A stretch of DNA of 64,000 bases from an uncultured Collinsella sp. GTDB taxonomy: Bacteria > Actinomycetota > Coriobacteriia > Coriobacteriales > Coriobacteriaceae. The stretch lies in the NCBI GenBank assembly GCA_902494715.1, contig CABUUJ010000001.1, forward strand, positions 1 through 64,000, read 5' to 3'. The notes under the pieces were generated by a model, which made no database searches, was not told the DNA's origin, and saw only the letters and a program-made list of their open reading frames with translations. The position numbers and the translations under genes were made by a program. Below are positions 44,910-54,405 of this stretch, piece by piece (position 1 is the stretch's first letter; every line of letters starts with the position of its first letter).

Positions 44910-45140
44910 ATGCCGGGTAAAAAGAACCTACGCATGAAGGCGGCGCGCGCGGCGGTTGGCCTTTCGCAAGCTGACTTGGCCCAGACCGTGGGCGTTACGC
45001 GCCAGACTATCGGCCTAATCGAGGCGGGCGGCTATAACCCCACGCTCAATTTATGTGTGGCGATCTGCAAAGCGCTACGCGTTACGTTGAACGATCTGTT
45101 TTGGGAAGACGGGATCGACGTCGACCCTAACGCTCTTTAG
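44910..45140 (+). CDS. Small XRE-family regulator
   Basis: A 76-residue helix-turn-helix protein (RAAVGLSQADLAQTVGVTRQ then TIGLIEAGGYNPTLNLCVA), ending with ALRVTLNDLFWEDG. It is of the type found directly upstream of small membrane proteins. ATG 44910 has AAGGAACT upstream. It likely represses its own operon through the ACAGATAT-type sites around its promoter. Confidence 0.9.
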   Translation: MPGKKNLRMKAARAAVGLSQADLAQTVGVTRQTIGLIEAGGYNPTLNLCVAICKALRVTLNDLFWEDGIDVDPNAL

Positions 45141-45149
45141 GAGTCCACT

Positions 45150-45734
45150 ATGAAATTTGAAGATCTGAAAATCGTGCAAAAGTGGCGTGAATATGCCGGC
45201 CCAAAGGACGAGCGCCTGGAGGCGGAAAGCGCAAAGATCTACAGGATTGGTTTCGTGCTGCTTTCGTTTGGCATGTTGATGATCTTTTTCTACCAGTTTA
45301 TAGCTCGACAGGTTGCGTGGGTTCACAGCGACGCCAGTGAAATGCCGCACGGCTTTGCAACGCCGTTTGAGGCCGCCATGTACGCATGGCTCGTTATCGT
45401 GATGCTGATTTGTGCGGTGCTGCAAACGCGAAAGGGCTATGTCGATACCAATCGTTTTGGGCAAACCGAGCATCTTCCTGTTGGGTATTTCCTGCTTGTC
45501 AGCGGTCTTAGCGGCGCCGCGTTCGCGCTTGTTATTGCCGCAATGCGCTGTATCGCTGAGGCGCAGATCGTACCGCTCGAAAGCGTCTTTTGGTTGGCGA
45601 ACCTGGCCACGGGCGTGTTCTGCGGTGCGACGATTTTCATAGCCACATTTGCCGCTCTGTGCGCATCGTTCTTCACGGCGAAAAAGCGTCGCGCCAAGCT
45701 TGAGGAAGAACTCGACTCCACTGACGATATCTAA
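45150..45734 (+). CDS. Four-helix membrane protein paired with an XRE regulator
   Basis: A 194-residue integral membrane protein. A polar N-terminal part (residues 1-30, YAGPKDERLEAESAKIYRIG) is followed by membrane helices at about 31-52, 74-93, 111-132 and 146-175, then a charged tail. I recognise the XRE plus membrane-protein arrangement common in Firmicutes and coriobacteria but no tested function. It starts 9 bases after the XRE stop with TAGGAGTCC upstream. Confidence 0.7.
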   Translation: MKFEDLKIVQKWREYAGPKDERLEAESAKIYRIGFVLLSFGMLMIFFYQFIARQVAWVHSDASEMPHGFATPFEAAMYAWLVIVMLICAVLQTRKGYVDTNRFGQTEHLPVGYFLLVSGLSGAAFALVIAAMRCIAEAQIVPLESVFWLANLATGVFCGATIFIATFAALCASFFTAKKRRAKLEEELDSTDDI

Positions 45735-45739
45735 TGCGC

Positions 45740-45778
45740 AATGGGCTGGCTCTGGGTATCCAGAACCAGCCCATTTTG
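45740..45778 (+). terminator. Terminator after the XRE/membrane-protein operon
   Basis: Stem AATGGGCTGGCTCTGG paired with CCAGAACCAGCCCATT, followed by TTGAT. Confidence 0.8.
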
Positions 45779-45824
45779 ATGTTCGATGAGCCGAGTCGGC
45801 GTCTCTCGCAAAAGTAACTAGGAG

Positions 45825-48800
45825 CTAGCGAGGCTTATCCGAATTGGCCTCCTTGGCGGTGTCTTTTTCGAGCGCCGTGCGGCGGGCACTGTAGGTGACG
45901 AGGCCGGCGCCTGCCGCGGCGAGTGCAGCTGCGGCTGCCGTAAGGGGAGCATTGACATCGCCCGTGCCAGCGAGCGCGCCCGCTTTTCCGGAGCGCTTGA
46001 TATTGCCGTGGTCCTTGCCACTGCCGGAGCTGCTTCCGCCGGAGCCGCCGCCCTCGTCAGCACCGCCGCCACTTGAGCCACCATCGCCGTCTGCTGTCAT
46101 CGGGGCGTCGTGAAGTCCTGTCGTATCCGCGCTGTCGCATACGCCGACCTGAACTTCTGAGCGTTCGCATGCCGCGTCGGGCACATGAAGCTCGTGCAGT
46201 ATGGCACCCAGCGCCGAGTTTGCGCCCGGTCGAATTTCCTCGAGCGTTACGGGATCGAGCGCCACCAGATTACGCGCCTTCGCATATAACGTTACGCGTT
46301 TGCCCACTTCGTCGCTCCAACTCTCGGGAATGGCGAAGCTCATGCGGAATTGTGCCGTGCAACCCGGTGCCAGCACGGCGTTGCCGTTGTCGGCTACCAG
46401 CGGGTGCGTTGCAAAACGTGCGCCCAGCGTCTCGAGCGCGTACTTCACGTGTGCCATATCGTTGGCCGAAGCGTTCTCGGCAAGCTCCGGATCGTAGATC
46501 GAAGCCATACGTGCGTTTGTTCCGAATCCGATGGATGCGCTGGAGAACGGCTGGCTGGAGCCCTCTCGGTACAGATCGATCGTGCCGGCGGTCAGCAAGG
46601 TGTTGCCGTCGTTTCGCACCGTGACCATGAAGGATTCGCCTGCTGCTCCGGGCACCACCGCGCCCGAGGTGGCGACCGCGCCCGTCGGAGTGGCACACGC
46701 CACCAAGGGCACTTCGATGCCGTGTAGTTCTGCCTCGCTCTTCTCCGCGCTCACAATGTGCGTGGCGAGCGCGGAGAGCATGCCCCCCGACGTCAAAAAT
46801 GTCGTTATCTGATCGACGGGATGGTCCAGCTCGCACATCACGAACGGCTCCGTAAACAGATCACCTGCCAAGGTGCTGGCGAAGATGCGGAAGTGCTTGC
46901 CCATCACTGCTACTGGGTTGCCTTCTTCGTCGTAGGTTTGCCCCACCTTGCCATCGGTGTTCTCTACATAGAGCACGCACCTGCCGTTGTTGCTTACGCT
47001 AAACGATGCCGGGCCACAGCCCGCGGCGCCCACGGGCTGCGTTGCAAATGCCGATGCGCCTCGTGCCCAAGTAATATGCTGCAGCTGCTCGTTGACGGTA
47101 GCCAAAAAGCCCGTGTGTTGCGGCCACGGCACCGCGTGGGGTACTGCCGCATCTGGCGACATAACGCCCCAGCCCGCAATGGACTGGCCGATCACGGCGT
47201 ACGATGCGCAGCCGCAACCGTCTGCGGTCTCGTACGCAACGGGCACCACCATTTTGCCGTTGATATTCTCGGGCTCGCCCAGCTCGATACTCGACGGTGC
47301 TTGCGGAAAGCGGAGAACTTGGCGGAACGTCAGGCTGTCGCCCGAAACGTCCGACCATAGGGTAAAGCACTCCAGCGCAACCTCAGCCTCGCTGCCGAGC
47401 GCCTTTTCTGCGGTGGTTCCGCGGCGGTGGAGGTAGGCACCCGACAGGCGCCCGTCGACCAGCGTCTTGCCCACCGTGATACGCGGGCACTGCAGGCAAT
47501 GGTAGCCATCCTCTTGCAGGCGGCCGCGCGAGATGCTGCGCCACGACGTGTGCGACATCACGCGAACTCCGCCGTTGCTTATGCGCAGGCGCACAACGGA
47601 CAGTATGCCGGATGTGCTCGCCGCATCGAAAAGGGTGTTGTCGCCGTCGGGGCGCTCGCCCGAGACCAGCAGCACGTAGGCGTCCTGGTTTCTCCTCCCG
47701 TCTGTATATTCCACCACGTCGAAGTCGTAATCGAATATGCCGTTGCGCTCCACGTCGCCCTCGCCAAACCCAAGGGAGAAGTCCACGGGCGTGGGAGCGG
47801 ACCACGTGCCGTTCGTTTTTGTATGCACCACCAGGCGCGAGCGACCGTTCTCGCCGTAGCGCACCGAGGCGATACGGAACAAGCACTCCACGCCGGCGAT
47901 TATCGCCAGCTTCATGTGGGCTTCGCTGAGCACGCCGGAAAACAGCACGTTGTCGCTCGAGGGCTTGATGCCGCCACGCTCGTCCTCCGATACACCGGCT
48001 GAATTGGCGTTGGGGTCCGCAACGGCGTCCTTCGCCTGCCTGATATGGGTGTACTCATACATCGGCGCGGCGTTTTCGTCGTTCTCTATCAGTGCGTGGA
48101 CGAAATGCTCGATCTGTCCCGTGTCGTCGCTTTCTGCATCCGCCTCGAGCTCAATGCGCGTGACCGACCGGTCCCAATCGCGTACGGTAGGCGCGACATT
48201 CCTTGCAGTGGCTTTAACCTCGGCGCGCGCGAGCAGCTCGGCGTTGGTGACAATGGTGGCCGATGCGATAAATTGCGGAACGCCGCCCGCCTCGGCGTTG
48301 CCGGCTGAGCCGAAGCAGGCATCTAGTGTATAGGGCGTATCTCCACCCAATGCGAGCTCAGAGCGCTGGAGTACATACTGGTCGCCGTTGTTCACCGACA
48401 TATTCCACGAATCGAGGAGTGTGGGCCACGACCCCGACCAAGCCTTGGTGGTCCACTTGAACATCACGAACTGGAGTATCACATCGACATCGACGTCTGC
48501 ACCTACGCGCAGTCGCGGAAGCTGGTGTCCATCAGCCTTCTCGTACCCAATGAACAGCGTGAGGGATGCGGCGCCGCGCACGGCAGACGAAGCGACGCCT
48601 GCAACGCCGGCGCCAAAGGTGACGGCAAGCCCGATCTGGATGGTGAACGAGCCCGAGGTGTTTGAATAGTCGAGCGATATGTTTTTGAAAAACGCCGCGC
48701 CGCTACCGTGCGTGTGGGCGCCCACGGCGAGCGCCAGTTTTGCCAGCACCCAGGGGTTGACGTTTAGGAAAAACGGCACCGGTCCTAGGGTAAACTGCTC

Positions 48801-50192
48801 GGTCCAATTGAGGTCGGTTCTTACCTGGAAGAGGGCCTTAATATTGCCGTATGCGGGGTCGTTGTTGTTACCCCAGGTTTTGCCCACCCAATCGTAGGCG
48901 AGCGAGCCGTACAGCTGTGTGGCGATATCCATCGTGAACAGCGGCGTGCAATGGTGACGAAGGAGCTTGGTGTTTCTTGGATCGGTGCCCGAACCGGCAC
49001 TCATCCTCTTGTACTGATTCCACTTCCCCTCCATCTCGTCGAGGTAGCGGTTTGCCTGCTTGGCGCCCGACTCGCGCGGCGATTTCTTCCAGTATTCCGG
49101 ATCAGGGTTGCCCGAATCGTTCATATAGCTAGCTGGTTTGTACCCTCCGCCAAACAGCACGTATCCAGCAAACGAGAAATCGAACAGAATGGGAAATGTG
49201 GGCATCCAGCACGTGAACTTATTGCCGCCGATACCGGGAAACGCCGCGGGGAAATCAAACGGAGTGATCTCTTGGTCCATGGTGGTGGGAATGATGGTGG
49301 TCGAGCCCGATTCCGCCTTTGCGGCCGGCGCGGTGACAACGGCCATAGGGGATGAGAGCGTGTAGGTTTTGCCCTGGTAGTCGAGCATAAAGCGCAGCTT
49401 GCACCCTTCCTCCAGAAGGCCCGAAGCTGCATCGAGGAACGTGTCTTCAAGCGTGAACGTCGCCAGATTATCCGCGCCCGATGCGCTGACCTTGATCTGG
49501 CCGATCTGTGTGACGGTTTCGGTTGAGCTGCCCGCAGCGGGCATCACTTTATTGATATGCAACGTTGCCTGCCCGCCCTGCGGCAGATGAGCCTGCACGG
49601 TAAAAGCGTGCGTGTCGGGCTGGTCGTTTGCTGCTTCGTCCGCTGGCATTGCCATAAACGTGGCGTCGGCGTACTGGATGTCCCATTCGTCGAACGTGAG
49701 CTGTCGAAAGTACGGCTCGCCATCGGAGAGCGGACGTGTGGGTGCGGTAATAGCGGTGCCGCCCTGGATACGCGCAAGGGGAATCTCGACATCGCGGTAG
49801 CCTGCCATGCTAATGGAGATGCCGCCGTTAAAGTCGTACGCGTCGAGAAGCGTTGCCTCGTCCACGTAGCCTTCTGAAAGAGGGGCGACCTCAAAGATGG
49901 CCGTGCCTTCGTCATCGGTCGTGGCGGTGAGCTGCTTGCCTGCGGCATAGCGCGATATGAGCGTGACCTGGGCACCCGTGATGGGCGTATTCTTGTTGGC
50001 GACGTCGACCACGACCACACCAAACATGGTGCGCGAGAGCACCAAGACCTTGAAGGGATCATCTTCGTCGGCGTATGCCTCGGCGGGGGCGAACGGCAAT
50101 ATGAAGGCGTTTGCGCTTCCCGGCACGCGCGGCAACATAATGCTCGCCAGCGAGGACGCTCCGGCAACAAGTAACGAACGGCGATCAAGCAT
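45825..50192 (-). CDS. Very large Tat-exported, LAxTG-anchored surface protein
   Basis: A 1455-residue protein. The N-terminus MLDRRSLLVAGASSLASIM is a twin-arginine signal peptide, ending near SANA. The C-terminus has a Gly/Ser-rich spacer, then LAGTG (about residues 1407-1411), a hydrophobic Ala-rich helix and a charged tail, a sorting signal of the LAxTG kind used by actinobacterial sortases. After the signal comes a region like a carboxypeptidase-regulatory or prealbumin-like beta domain (VVVDVANKNTPITGAQVTLI). The central 900 residues are not recognised and may form beta-propeller or sandwich domains. The start at 50192 is set by the signal peptide. It is likely a host- or glycan-facing protein of an unknown type. 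Confidence 0.75.
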   Translation of the reverse strand: MLDRRSLLVAGASSLASIMLPRVPGSANAFILPFAPAEAYADEDDPFKVLVLSRTMFGVVVVDVANKNTPITGAQVTLISRYAAGKQLTATTDDEGTAIFEVAPLSEGYVDEATLLDAYDFNGGISISMAGYRDVEIPLARIQGGTAITAPTRPLSDGEPYFRQLTFDEWDIQYADATFMAMPADEAANDQPDTHAFTVQAHLPQGGQATLHINKVMPAAGSSTETVTQIGQIKVSASGADNLATFTLEDTFLDAASGLLEEGCKLRFMLDYQGKTYTLSSPMAVVTAPAAKAESGSTTIIPTTMDQEITPFDFPAAFPGIGGNKFTCWMPTFPILFDFSFAGYVLFGGGYKPASYMNDSGNPDPEYWKKSPRESGAKQANRYLDEMEGKWNQYKRMSAGSGTDPRNTKLLRHHCTPLFTMDIATQLYGSLAYDWVGKTWGNNNDPAYGNIKALFQVRTDLNWTEQFTLGPVPFFLNVNPWVLAKLALAVGAHTHGSGAAFFKNISLDYSNTSGSFTIQIGLAVTFGAGVAGVASSAVRGAASLTLFIGYEKADGHQLPRLRVGADVDVDVILQFVMFKWTTKAWSGSWPTLLDSWNMSVNNGDQYVLQRSELALGGDTPYTLDACFGSAGNAEAGGVPQFIASATIVTNAELLARAEVKATARNVAPTVRDWDRSVTRIELEADAESDDTGQIEHFVHALIENDENAAPMYEYTHIRQAKDAVADPNANSAGVSEDERGGIKPSSDNVLFSGVLSEAHMKLAIIAGVECLFRIASVRYGENGRSRLVVHTKTNGTWSAPTPVDFSLGFGEGDVERNGIFDYDFDVVEYTDGRRNQDAYVLLVSGERPDGDNTLFDAASTSGILSVVRLRISNGGVRVMSHTSWRSISRGRLQEDGYHCLQCPRITVGKTLVDGRLSGAYLHRRGTTAEKALGSEAEVALECFTLWSDVSGDSLTFRQVLRFPQAPSSIELGEPENINGKMVVPVAYETADGCGCASYAVIGQSIAGWGVMSPDAAVPHAVPWPQHTGFLATVNEQLQHITWARGASAFATQPVGAAGCGPASFSVSNNGRCVLYVENTDGKVGQTYDEEGNPVAVMGKHFRIFASTLAGDLFTEPFVMCELDHPVDQITTFLTSGGMLSALATHIVSAEKSEAELHGIEVPLVACATPTGAVATSGAVVPGAAGESFMVTVRNDGNTLLTAGTIDLYREGSSQPFSSASIGFGTNARMASIYDPELAENASANDMAHVKYALETLGARFATHPLVADNGNAVLAPGCTAQFRMSFAIPESWSDEVGKRVTLYAKARNLVALDPVTLEEIRPGANSALGAILHELHVPDAACERSEVQVGVCDSADTTGLHDAPMTADGDGGSSGGGADEGGGSGGSSSGSGKDHGNIKRSGKAGALAGTGDVNAPLTAAAAALAAAGAGLVTYSARRTALEKDTAKEANSDKPR

Positions 50193-50348
50193 CTTTGGCT
50201 CCCATCCCGCAGGTATCGGTGGAAATAATCCAATTTTGCGAGAAGGCATCCTGTCACGGTAGTGCCGTCCGAGGGCCAAAATGTCCAATTTGAGCGAGCG
50301 AAGCGCCGGGGCTCCGGGGCGCACGTGCCGCGCTAGGCAGTCTGGCCG

Positions 50349-51353
50349 CTAACGCAGCATATGAGCGACCAGTTCGGTGCGCGTGCCGATGCCAAGCTTT
50401 GCATACACACTGGATAGGCGGTTTTTGACAGTGCCCGGCGATACTCCCATATGACGAGCGATTTCGGCGTTGGTCCATCCGCGGCAGGCGAGCATGGCCA
50501 TGGTGAACTCTGTGGTCGTCAGGTCGTCAGCCACGTCCTCGCCCGAATCGGGGTTGTGGATGCGCCGCCAGCCGTAGCTGAATCGGTACGTGATCTCGAT
50601 GATGCGCGCGAAGTCGTCAGGGTATTGCGTTTTTAGGCACGCCTCGATGAGCCCCTGTAAAAGGCCGTGATGCTCGCCAATGAGCTCGATAAGGCCGTCG
50701 GGACGCGCAATGTTCCAAGCGGTTCCGAAGTGCGTTTTTGCGGCGTCGATGTCCTTGAGGCTCATGCATGCCATGGAAGCTGCCAGGTGAAGGAACAGTT
50801 CCGAGATCGGATAGCTCCCCTGTTTCATGATCAGGGCGTTTTCCGCCATGCCCAGACTGCGGCCGTATTCGCCGTGCAGATACAAGGCGTGCGCCATCAC
50901 GTAGCTGGCGAACAGGCGCAGGCCTTCGGGCAGATGCGCTGCAAGTGGATAAAACTCTTCGGCGGAATGCGGGGAAGGCAAGTGCAGCAGGACGCTCGCG
51001 GCCGAGGCGAACAGGATATGCGTGGCGTGGATGGCGGGCGATTCCTCGTCGGCCGGCGTATCGAGGATGCCAGCAAGGCACCGGCGGGCGTCGGCGATAC
51101 GGTTGAGCGACAGGCTGGCGTATCCGCAGATAAAGCATGCGGAATAGCGCAGCGCGGGATCGGTGGCGTCAAGATAGGGGCGTGCTGCCTCGGCGGCGAG
51201 AGTGGCCTGTCCGCGAAAGTACAGCGCTTCTGCCGTGGCGATGGTGCGTGAATCGGGGTCGGAAATGCCTGCAACCGCATCGTCAATCTGCCCCGGCACA
51301 AAGGCAGTGCACATCAACGGCATGGGAACGCATGGGTAGCCATCGCAGTCCAT
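50349..51353 (-). CDS. LuxR-type regulator with N-terminal helical sensor region
   Basis: A 334-residue protein. The C-terminal LuxR helix-turn-helix (about 270-334) reads MAMLACRGWTNAEIARHMGV then SPGTVKNRLSSVYAKLGI. Residues 1-255 are all-helical and TPR-like, with no receiver domain and no membrane segment. Such stand-alone LuxR proteins are common in coriobacteria next to their single target gene. It lies upstream of the giant surface protein in the same orientation, 157 bp away, so control of that gene is likely. The start is ATG 51353 with GGAG upstream. Confidence 0.8.
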   Translation of the reverse strand: MDCDGYPCVPMPLMCTAFVPGQIDDAVAGISDPDSRTIATAEALYFRGQATLAAEAARPYLDATDPALRYSACFICGYASLSLNRIADARRCLAGILDTPADEESPAIHATHILFASAASVLLHLPSPHSAEEFYPLAAHLPEGLRLFASYVMAHALYLHGEYGRSLGMAENALIMKQGSYPISELFLHLAASMACMSLKDIDAAKTHFGTAWNIARPDGLIELIGEHHGLLQGLIEACLKTQYPDDFARIIEITYRFSYGWRRIHNPDSGEDVADDLTTTEFTMAMLACRGWTNAEIARHMGVSPGTVKNRLSSVYAKLGIGTRTELVAHMLR

Positions 51354-51421
51354 CTTCCATCTCCCAACAGCTGGCAACAATAGCAGCAATTGTACTCCTG
51401 TTGCTCGGGACCCCTTTCGTT

Positions 51422-52573
51422 TTACTGTTCGGTTAACGCTACGGATCGTTTTGGAAGGCTTACGAGCATGGTGGTCCCGTTCTCGGAACTTATTTCAACC
51501 TCTACCGTGCCACCGTGAAGCGTTGCAATCTCCCAAACGAGCGCTAGTCCGAGTCCTGCGCCGCCGTATGCCCTGCTGCGGGATTTATCCAGGCGAAAGA
51601 ACGGTTGGAAGATGCTCTCTCGGTACTGCTTGGGTATTCCCGGGCCCTCATCTTTGACTCGCAGGAGCACATGGCTGTCGCTGTCGCTGATGGAGACGTT
51701 GACAGTCGAGCCGGAGCGGCTGTAACGGATGGCGTTTTCGACCAGATTAAACACCAGCCGATAGAGGAGCGTATCACTTCCGATTGTCAAAGCGTCTCCG
51801 GCGCAATCGAGGGTTACGTCCTTATTCTCGGCAAGTGGCGCAAGGTCGGTGAGGACCTCTTCGGACAAGGGACCAAGTTCAACACCGTCCTCGCAAGGAA
51901 CGCTGCGGAGCTCACTCATCTCGAGCAATACCTTGGTCATCCGCGACATTCGCTCGGTTTGTTCTTGTAGCAGGCCGAGCAGCTCGGCTGTTTCGGGTTG
52001 CAAGCCGGAGTGCTCGGAGATGAATAGTTCAATCTGTGCTTGCATAAGGGCGAGCGGGGTGCGCAGCTCGTGTGCGGCGTTGCCGGTAAACTGACGCTGT
52101 GCAGAGAACCCTTCGCCAAGACGGGCGATCATGTCGTTGAAAGAGGCGCTGCATCGTTGTAACTCGATGGGCACATCTTCACTGAGTCTGATTTCGCTTA
52201 GGTTGTCAGGCTGCACACGCTCAACCTGGGCTGCAAAAGCTCGTAGCGGTTTGAGTGCACGGCCGCTCACAAAGTATGCCAGCACGCCGCCAAGGAGTGT
52301 GACTCCAGCCGTGATGCGCCAGGCTGTCGTGCCAAAAGACTCCTGTGCGTCGTTTACGACGATCGTGACCTCGTCATCGAGGGTCGCTTTCGTTGGGTCG
52401 AACGCCTGGGGCGAATCTTCGCCGGTTGCGTTAAAGGCCGAGATGTCACTGCCGATGGCATCCATGTAGCGCATGCCCGTATAGCCGACCAGACAGTTCG
52501 TCAGCACGCATGCCGCACACGTGAGCAGTGCCGTCATAATCGTTATGCGCCATTGCAGCGAAAGCCTTTTCAT
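51422..52573 (-). CDS. Sensor histidine kinase
   Basis: A 383-residue membrane kinase. Membrane helices lie at about 9-31 and 86-105, enclosing an extracellular loop of about 55 residues. A HAMP domain follows, then the H box AAHELRTPLALMQAQ, N box NLVENAIRYSRSG, G1 VKDEGPGIP and G2 GGAGLGLALV. Its start overlaps the response-regulator stop by 4 bases (ATGA). The small extracellular loop suggests sensing of a membrane or redox signal rather than a large ligand. Confidence 0.93.
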   Translation of the reverse strand: MKRLSLQWRITIMTALLTCAACVLTNCLVGYTGMRYMDAIGSDISAFNATGEDSPQAFDPTKATLDDEVTIVVNDAQESFGTTAWRITAGVTLLGGVLAYFVSGRALKPLRAFAAQVERVQPDNLSEIRLSEDVPIELQRCSASFNDMIARLGEGFSAQRQFTGNAAHELRTPLALMQAQIELFISEHSGLQPETAELLGLLQEQTERMSRMTKVLLEMSELRSVPCEDGVELGPLSEEVLTDLAPLAENKDVTLDCAGDALTIGSDTLLYRLVFNLVENAIRYSRSGSTVNVSISDSDSHVLLRVKDEGPGIPKQYRESIFQPFFRLDKSRSRAYGGAGLGLALVWEIATLHGGTVEVEISSENGTTMLVSLPKRSVALTEQ

Positions 52574-53244
52574 TCACTGTCCTCCATAACGTAGCCCTCT
52601 CCAATCCGATTGCGAATCGGGTCGTATCCCAAAGCGCTGCGCAACTTTTTTCGGAGTGACGAGATATGAACGCGGGTTGCGTTGCTAAAGCTGTTCACGC
52701 CGCTATCCCAAACGTGCTCGATAAGCTCCTCTTGGCTTACCGGTCGCCCCTGATTAAGCATCAGGTATTCCAAGATTCCCGTTTCCTTGCGTGTAAGAGA
52801 TAGAGCCTCACTGTCCACGGAGGCGATACGCGCCTTGGTGTCAAAGCGGAGCTTTCCGCAGGTTAATACTATGTCGCTTTGTGCGAAGCGCCTGAGGGTA
52901 AGGCTGCGGATCCGTGCCGCAAGTTCGTCCAGATGAAACGGCTTGGTGAGGTAATCGTTGGCGCCGGCATCGAGTCCGTCAACCTTATCGGATACTTCGC
53001 CACGCGCGGACAGAATCAGCACCTTGGTCTCGCAGTCGGTTTTCCTAAGTTCCTTGAGCACGGTCATGCCATCGATACGGGGAAGGTTGAGGTCGAGTAC
53101 CACGAGGTCAAAGACTTCGACGCCCAGCAGGTCGAGCGCCTCCTGTCCATCGTGACAGCAGTCGACGCTGTACGCCAAGTTTCGCAAACTGCGCGCGATT
53201 GCATCGCACAGTGCTCGCTCGTCTTCGACGATCAAAATACGCAT
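52570..53244 (-). CDS. OmpR-family response regulator
   Basis: A 224-residue regulator. The receiver domain has the acidic pair in VEDERALCDAI, the phosphoryl Asp in LVVLDLNLPRIDG and Lys in YLTKPFHLDEL. The C-terminal winged helix ends in RVHISSLRKKLRS. It starts at ATG 53244 with AGGAGAC upstream. The two-component pair is divergent from the CxxC-peptide/polyferredoxin/thioredoxin operon, with 90 bp between, and is its most likely regulator. Confidence 0.93.
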   Translation of the reverse strand: MRILIVEDERALCDAIARSLRNLAYSVDCCHDGQEALDLLGVEVFDLVVLDLNLPRIDGMTVLKELRKTDCETKVLILSARGEVSDKVDGLDAGANDYLTKPFHLDELAARIRSLTLRRFAQSDIVLTCGKLRFDTKARIASVDSEALSLTRKETGILEYLMLNQGRPVSQEELIEHVWDSGVNSFSNATRVHISSLRKKLRSALGYDPIRNRIGEGYVMEDSE

Positions 53245-53334
53245 AACAGTCTCCTTGCACATTCCAAATCGCGCTTAACACGGATTTTATAGTCGATATG
53301 GTCCAATGGTCGCGTAACGAAAGGAGTGGTCAGG

Positions 53335-53481
53335 TTGTTCAAAGCGGTAAAACCCGTGGTACAGGTCGCTTTGTTGATCGTCGGAATTGCCATGGTGTGC
53401 TTTGGCGTTATGCGTGGCGAGGCGGATGCCGTGCTGGCCAAAGCGATTAGGCTGTGCTTGGAGTGTATCGGAATTGGATAA
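53335..53481 (+). CDS. CD1871A-type small CxxC membrane peptide
   Basis: A 48-residue peptide starting at TTG 53335, placed 8 bases after AAGGAG (53321-53326); a GTG at 53326 overlaps the ribosome site and is less likely. One membrane helix (PVVQVALLIVGIAMVCFGVM) is followed by RGEADAVLAKAIRL and the conserved end CLECIGIG. This ending, with the C-x-x-C pair, matches the CD1871A family that precedes polyferredoxin membrane proteins. It probably works with the next gene, whose start overlaps its stop. Confidence 0.85.
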   Translation: MFKAVKPVVQVALLIVGIAMVCFGVMRGEADAVLAKAIRLCLECIGIG

Positions 53482-54376
53482 AAGAGAAAACACTGCGTCG
53501 CATGTTTTGGCCCGATTTCGCGGATTCATTCAGGCGGCGGCGACGCTGGTCACCAATATTCACCTGCCAAACTTTGCCAAAGGCGGCATCTATCAGGGCG
53601 CGGGAAAAACAGTCTGCGTACCTGGACTTAATTGCTATTCGTGCCCCGCGGCATCGGGTGCGTGCCCCATCGGGTCGTTCCAGTCGGTGGTGGGTTCATC
53701 CAAGTTCAACTTTTCTTACTACGTCACCGGTACGCTCATTTTGCTCGGCGTGCTGCTGGGACGCTTTGTATGCGGCTTTCTATGCCCGTTTGGCTGGCTG
53801 CAGGAGCTGCTTCATAAGATTCCCGGCAAAAAGTTCTCCACGAAAAAGCTCAAGCCGCTCACGTACATCAAGTACGTCGTGCTGCTGTTTGCCGTGGTGC
53901 TGCTGCCCGTCTTGGTGGTTAACGACGTGGGCATGGGCGACCCATTCTTTTGCAAGTACATCTGTCCGCAAGGTGTGCTCGAGGGCGCCATTCCGCTGGC
54001 AATTGCCAACGCCGGCATTCGATCTGCGTTGGGACATCTCTTTACTTGGAAACTTGCCGTTCTCATTGCCGTGGTAGTGCTGAGCGTTTTGTTCTACCGC
54101 CCCTTCTGCAAATGGATTTGTCCACTCGGCGCATTCTATGCGCTCATGAATAAGGTGTCCTTGTTGGGGATTCAGGTTGACGCGTGCAAATGCGTCTCGT
54201 GCGGCAAGTGTTCAAGGGTTTGTCGGATGGACGTTGATGTGGTCCGTGCGCCCAATCATGCCGAATGTATCCGGTGCGGAAAGTGCATCGGGGCCTGTCC
54301 CGTCGATGCCATCAGCTATCGCTATGGCCTGGATGTGTCGGCGGAAAAGCTTCCCTTGACCGCCGATAAAAAGTAA
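53474..54376 (+). CDS. NapH/MauM-type polyferredoxin membrane protein
   Basis: A 300-residue protein starting at TTG 53474, overlapping the preceding gene by 8 bases, with GGAG 10 bases upstream. It has four to five membrane helices. Two C-x3-C-P motifs (CGFLCPFGWLQE and CKWICPLGAFYAL), together with CPAASGACPIG and KYICPQG, belong to the NapH-type core. The C-terminal domain has two ferredoxin motifs (CVSCGKCSRVC and CIRCGKCIGACP). It would pass electrons across the membrane to the thioredoxin-fold lipoprotein encoded next. Confidence 0.9.
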   Translation: MDKRENTASHVLARFRGFIQAAATLVTNIHLPNFAKGGIYQGAGKTVCVPGLNCYSCPAASGACPIGSFQSVVGSSKFNFSYYVTGTLILLGVLLGRFVCGFLCPFGWLQELLHKIPGKKFSTKKLKPLTYIKYVVLLFAVVLLPVLVVNDVGMGDPFFCKYICPQGVLEGAIPLAIANAGIRSALGHLFTWKLAVLIAVVVLSVLFYRPFCKWICPLGAFYALMNKVSLLGIQVDACKCVSCGKCSRVCRMDVDVVRAPNHAECIRCGKCIGACPVDAISYRYGLDVSAEKLPLTADKK

Positions 54377-54405
54377 ACAAGCTTCGACAAAACGGAGGAA
54401 TGACT

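Noticed and set aside
46073..48333. Several plus-strand frames within the giant surface protein gene
   Set aside because: They are short antisense shadows, Arg/Ser/Pro-rich, without ribosome sites.
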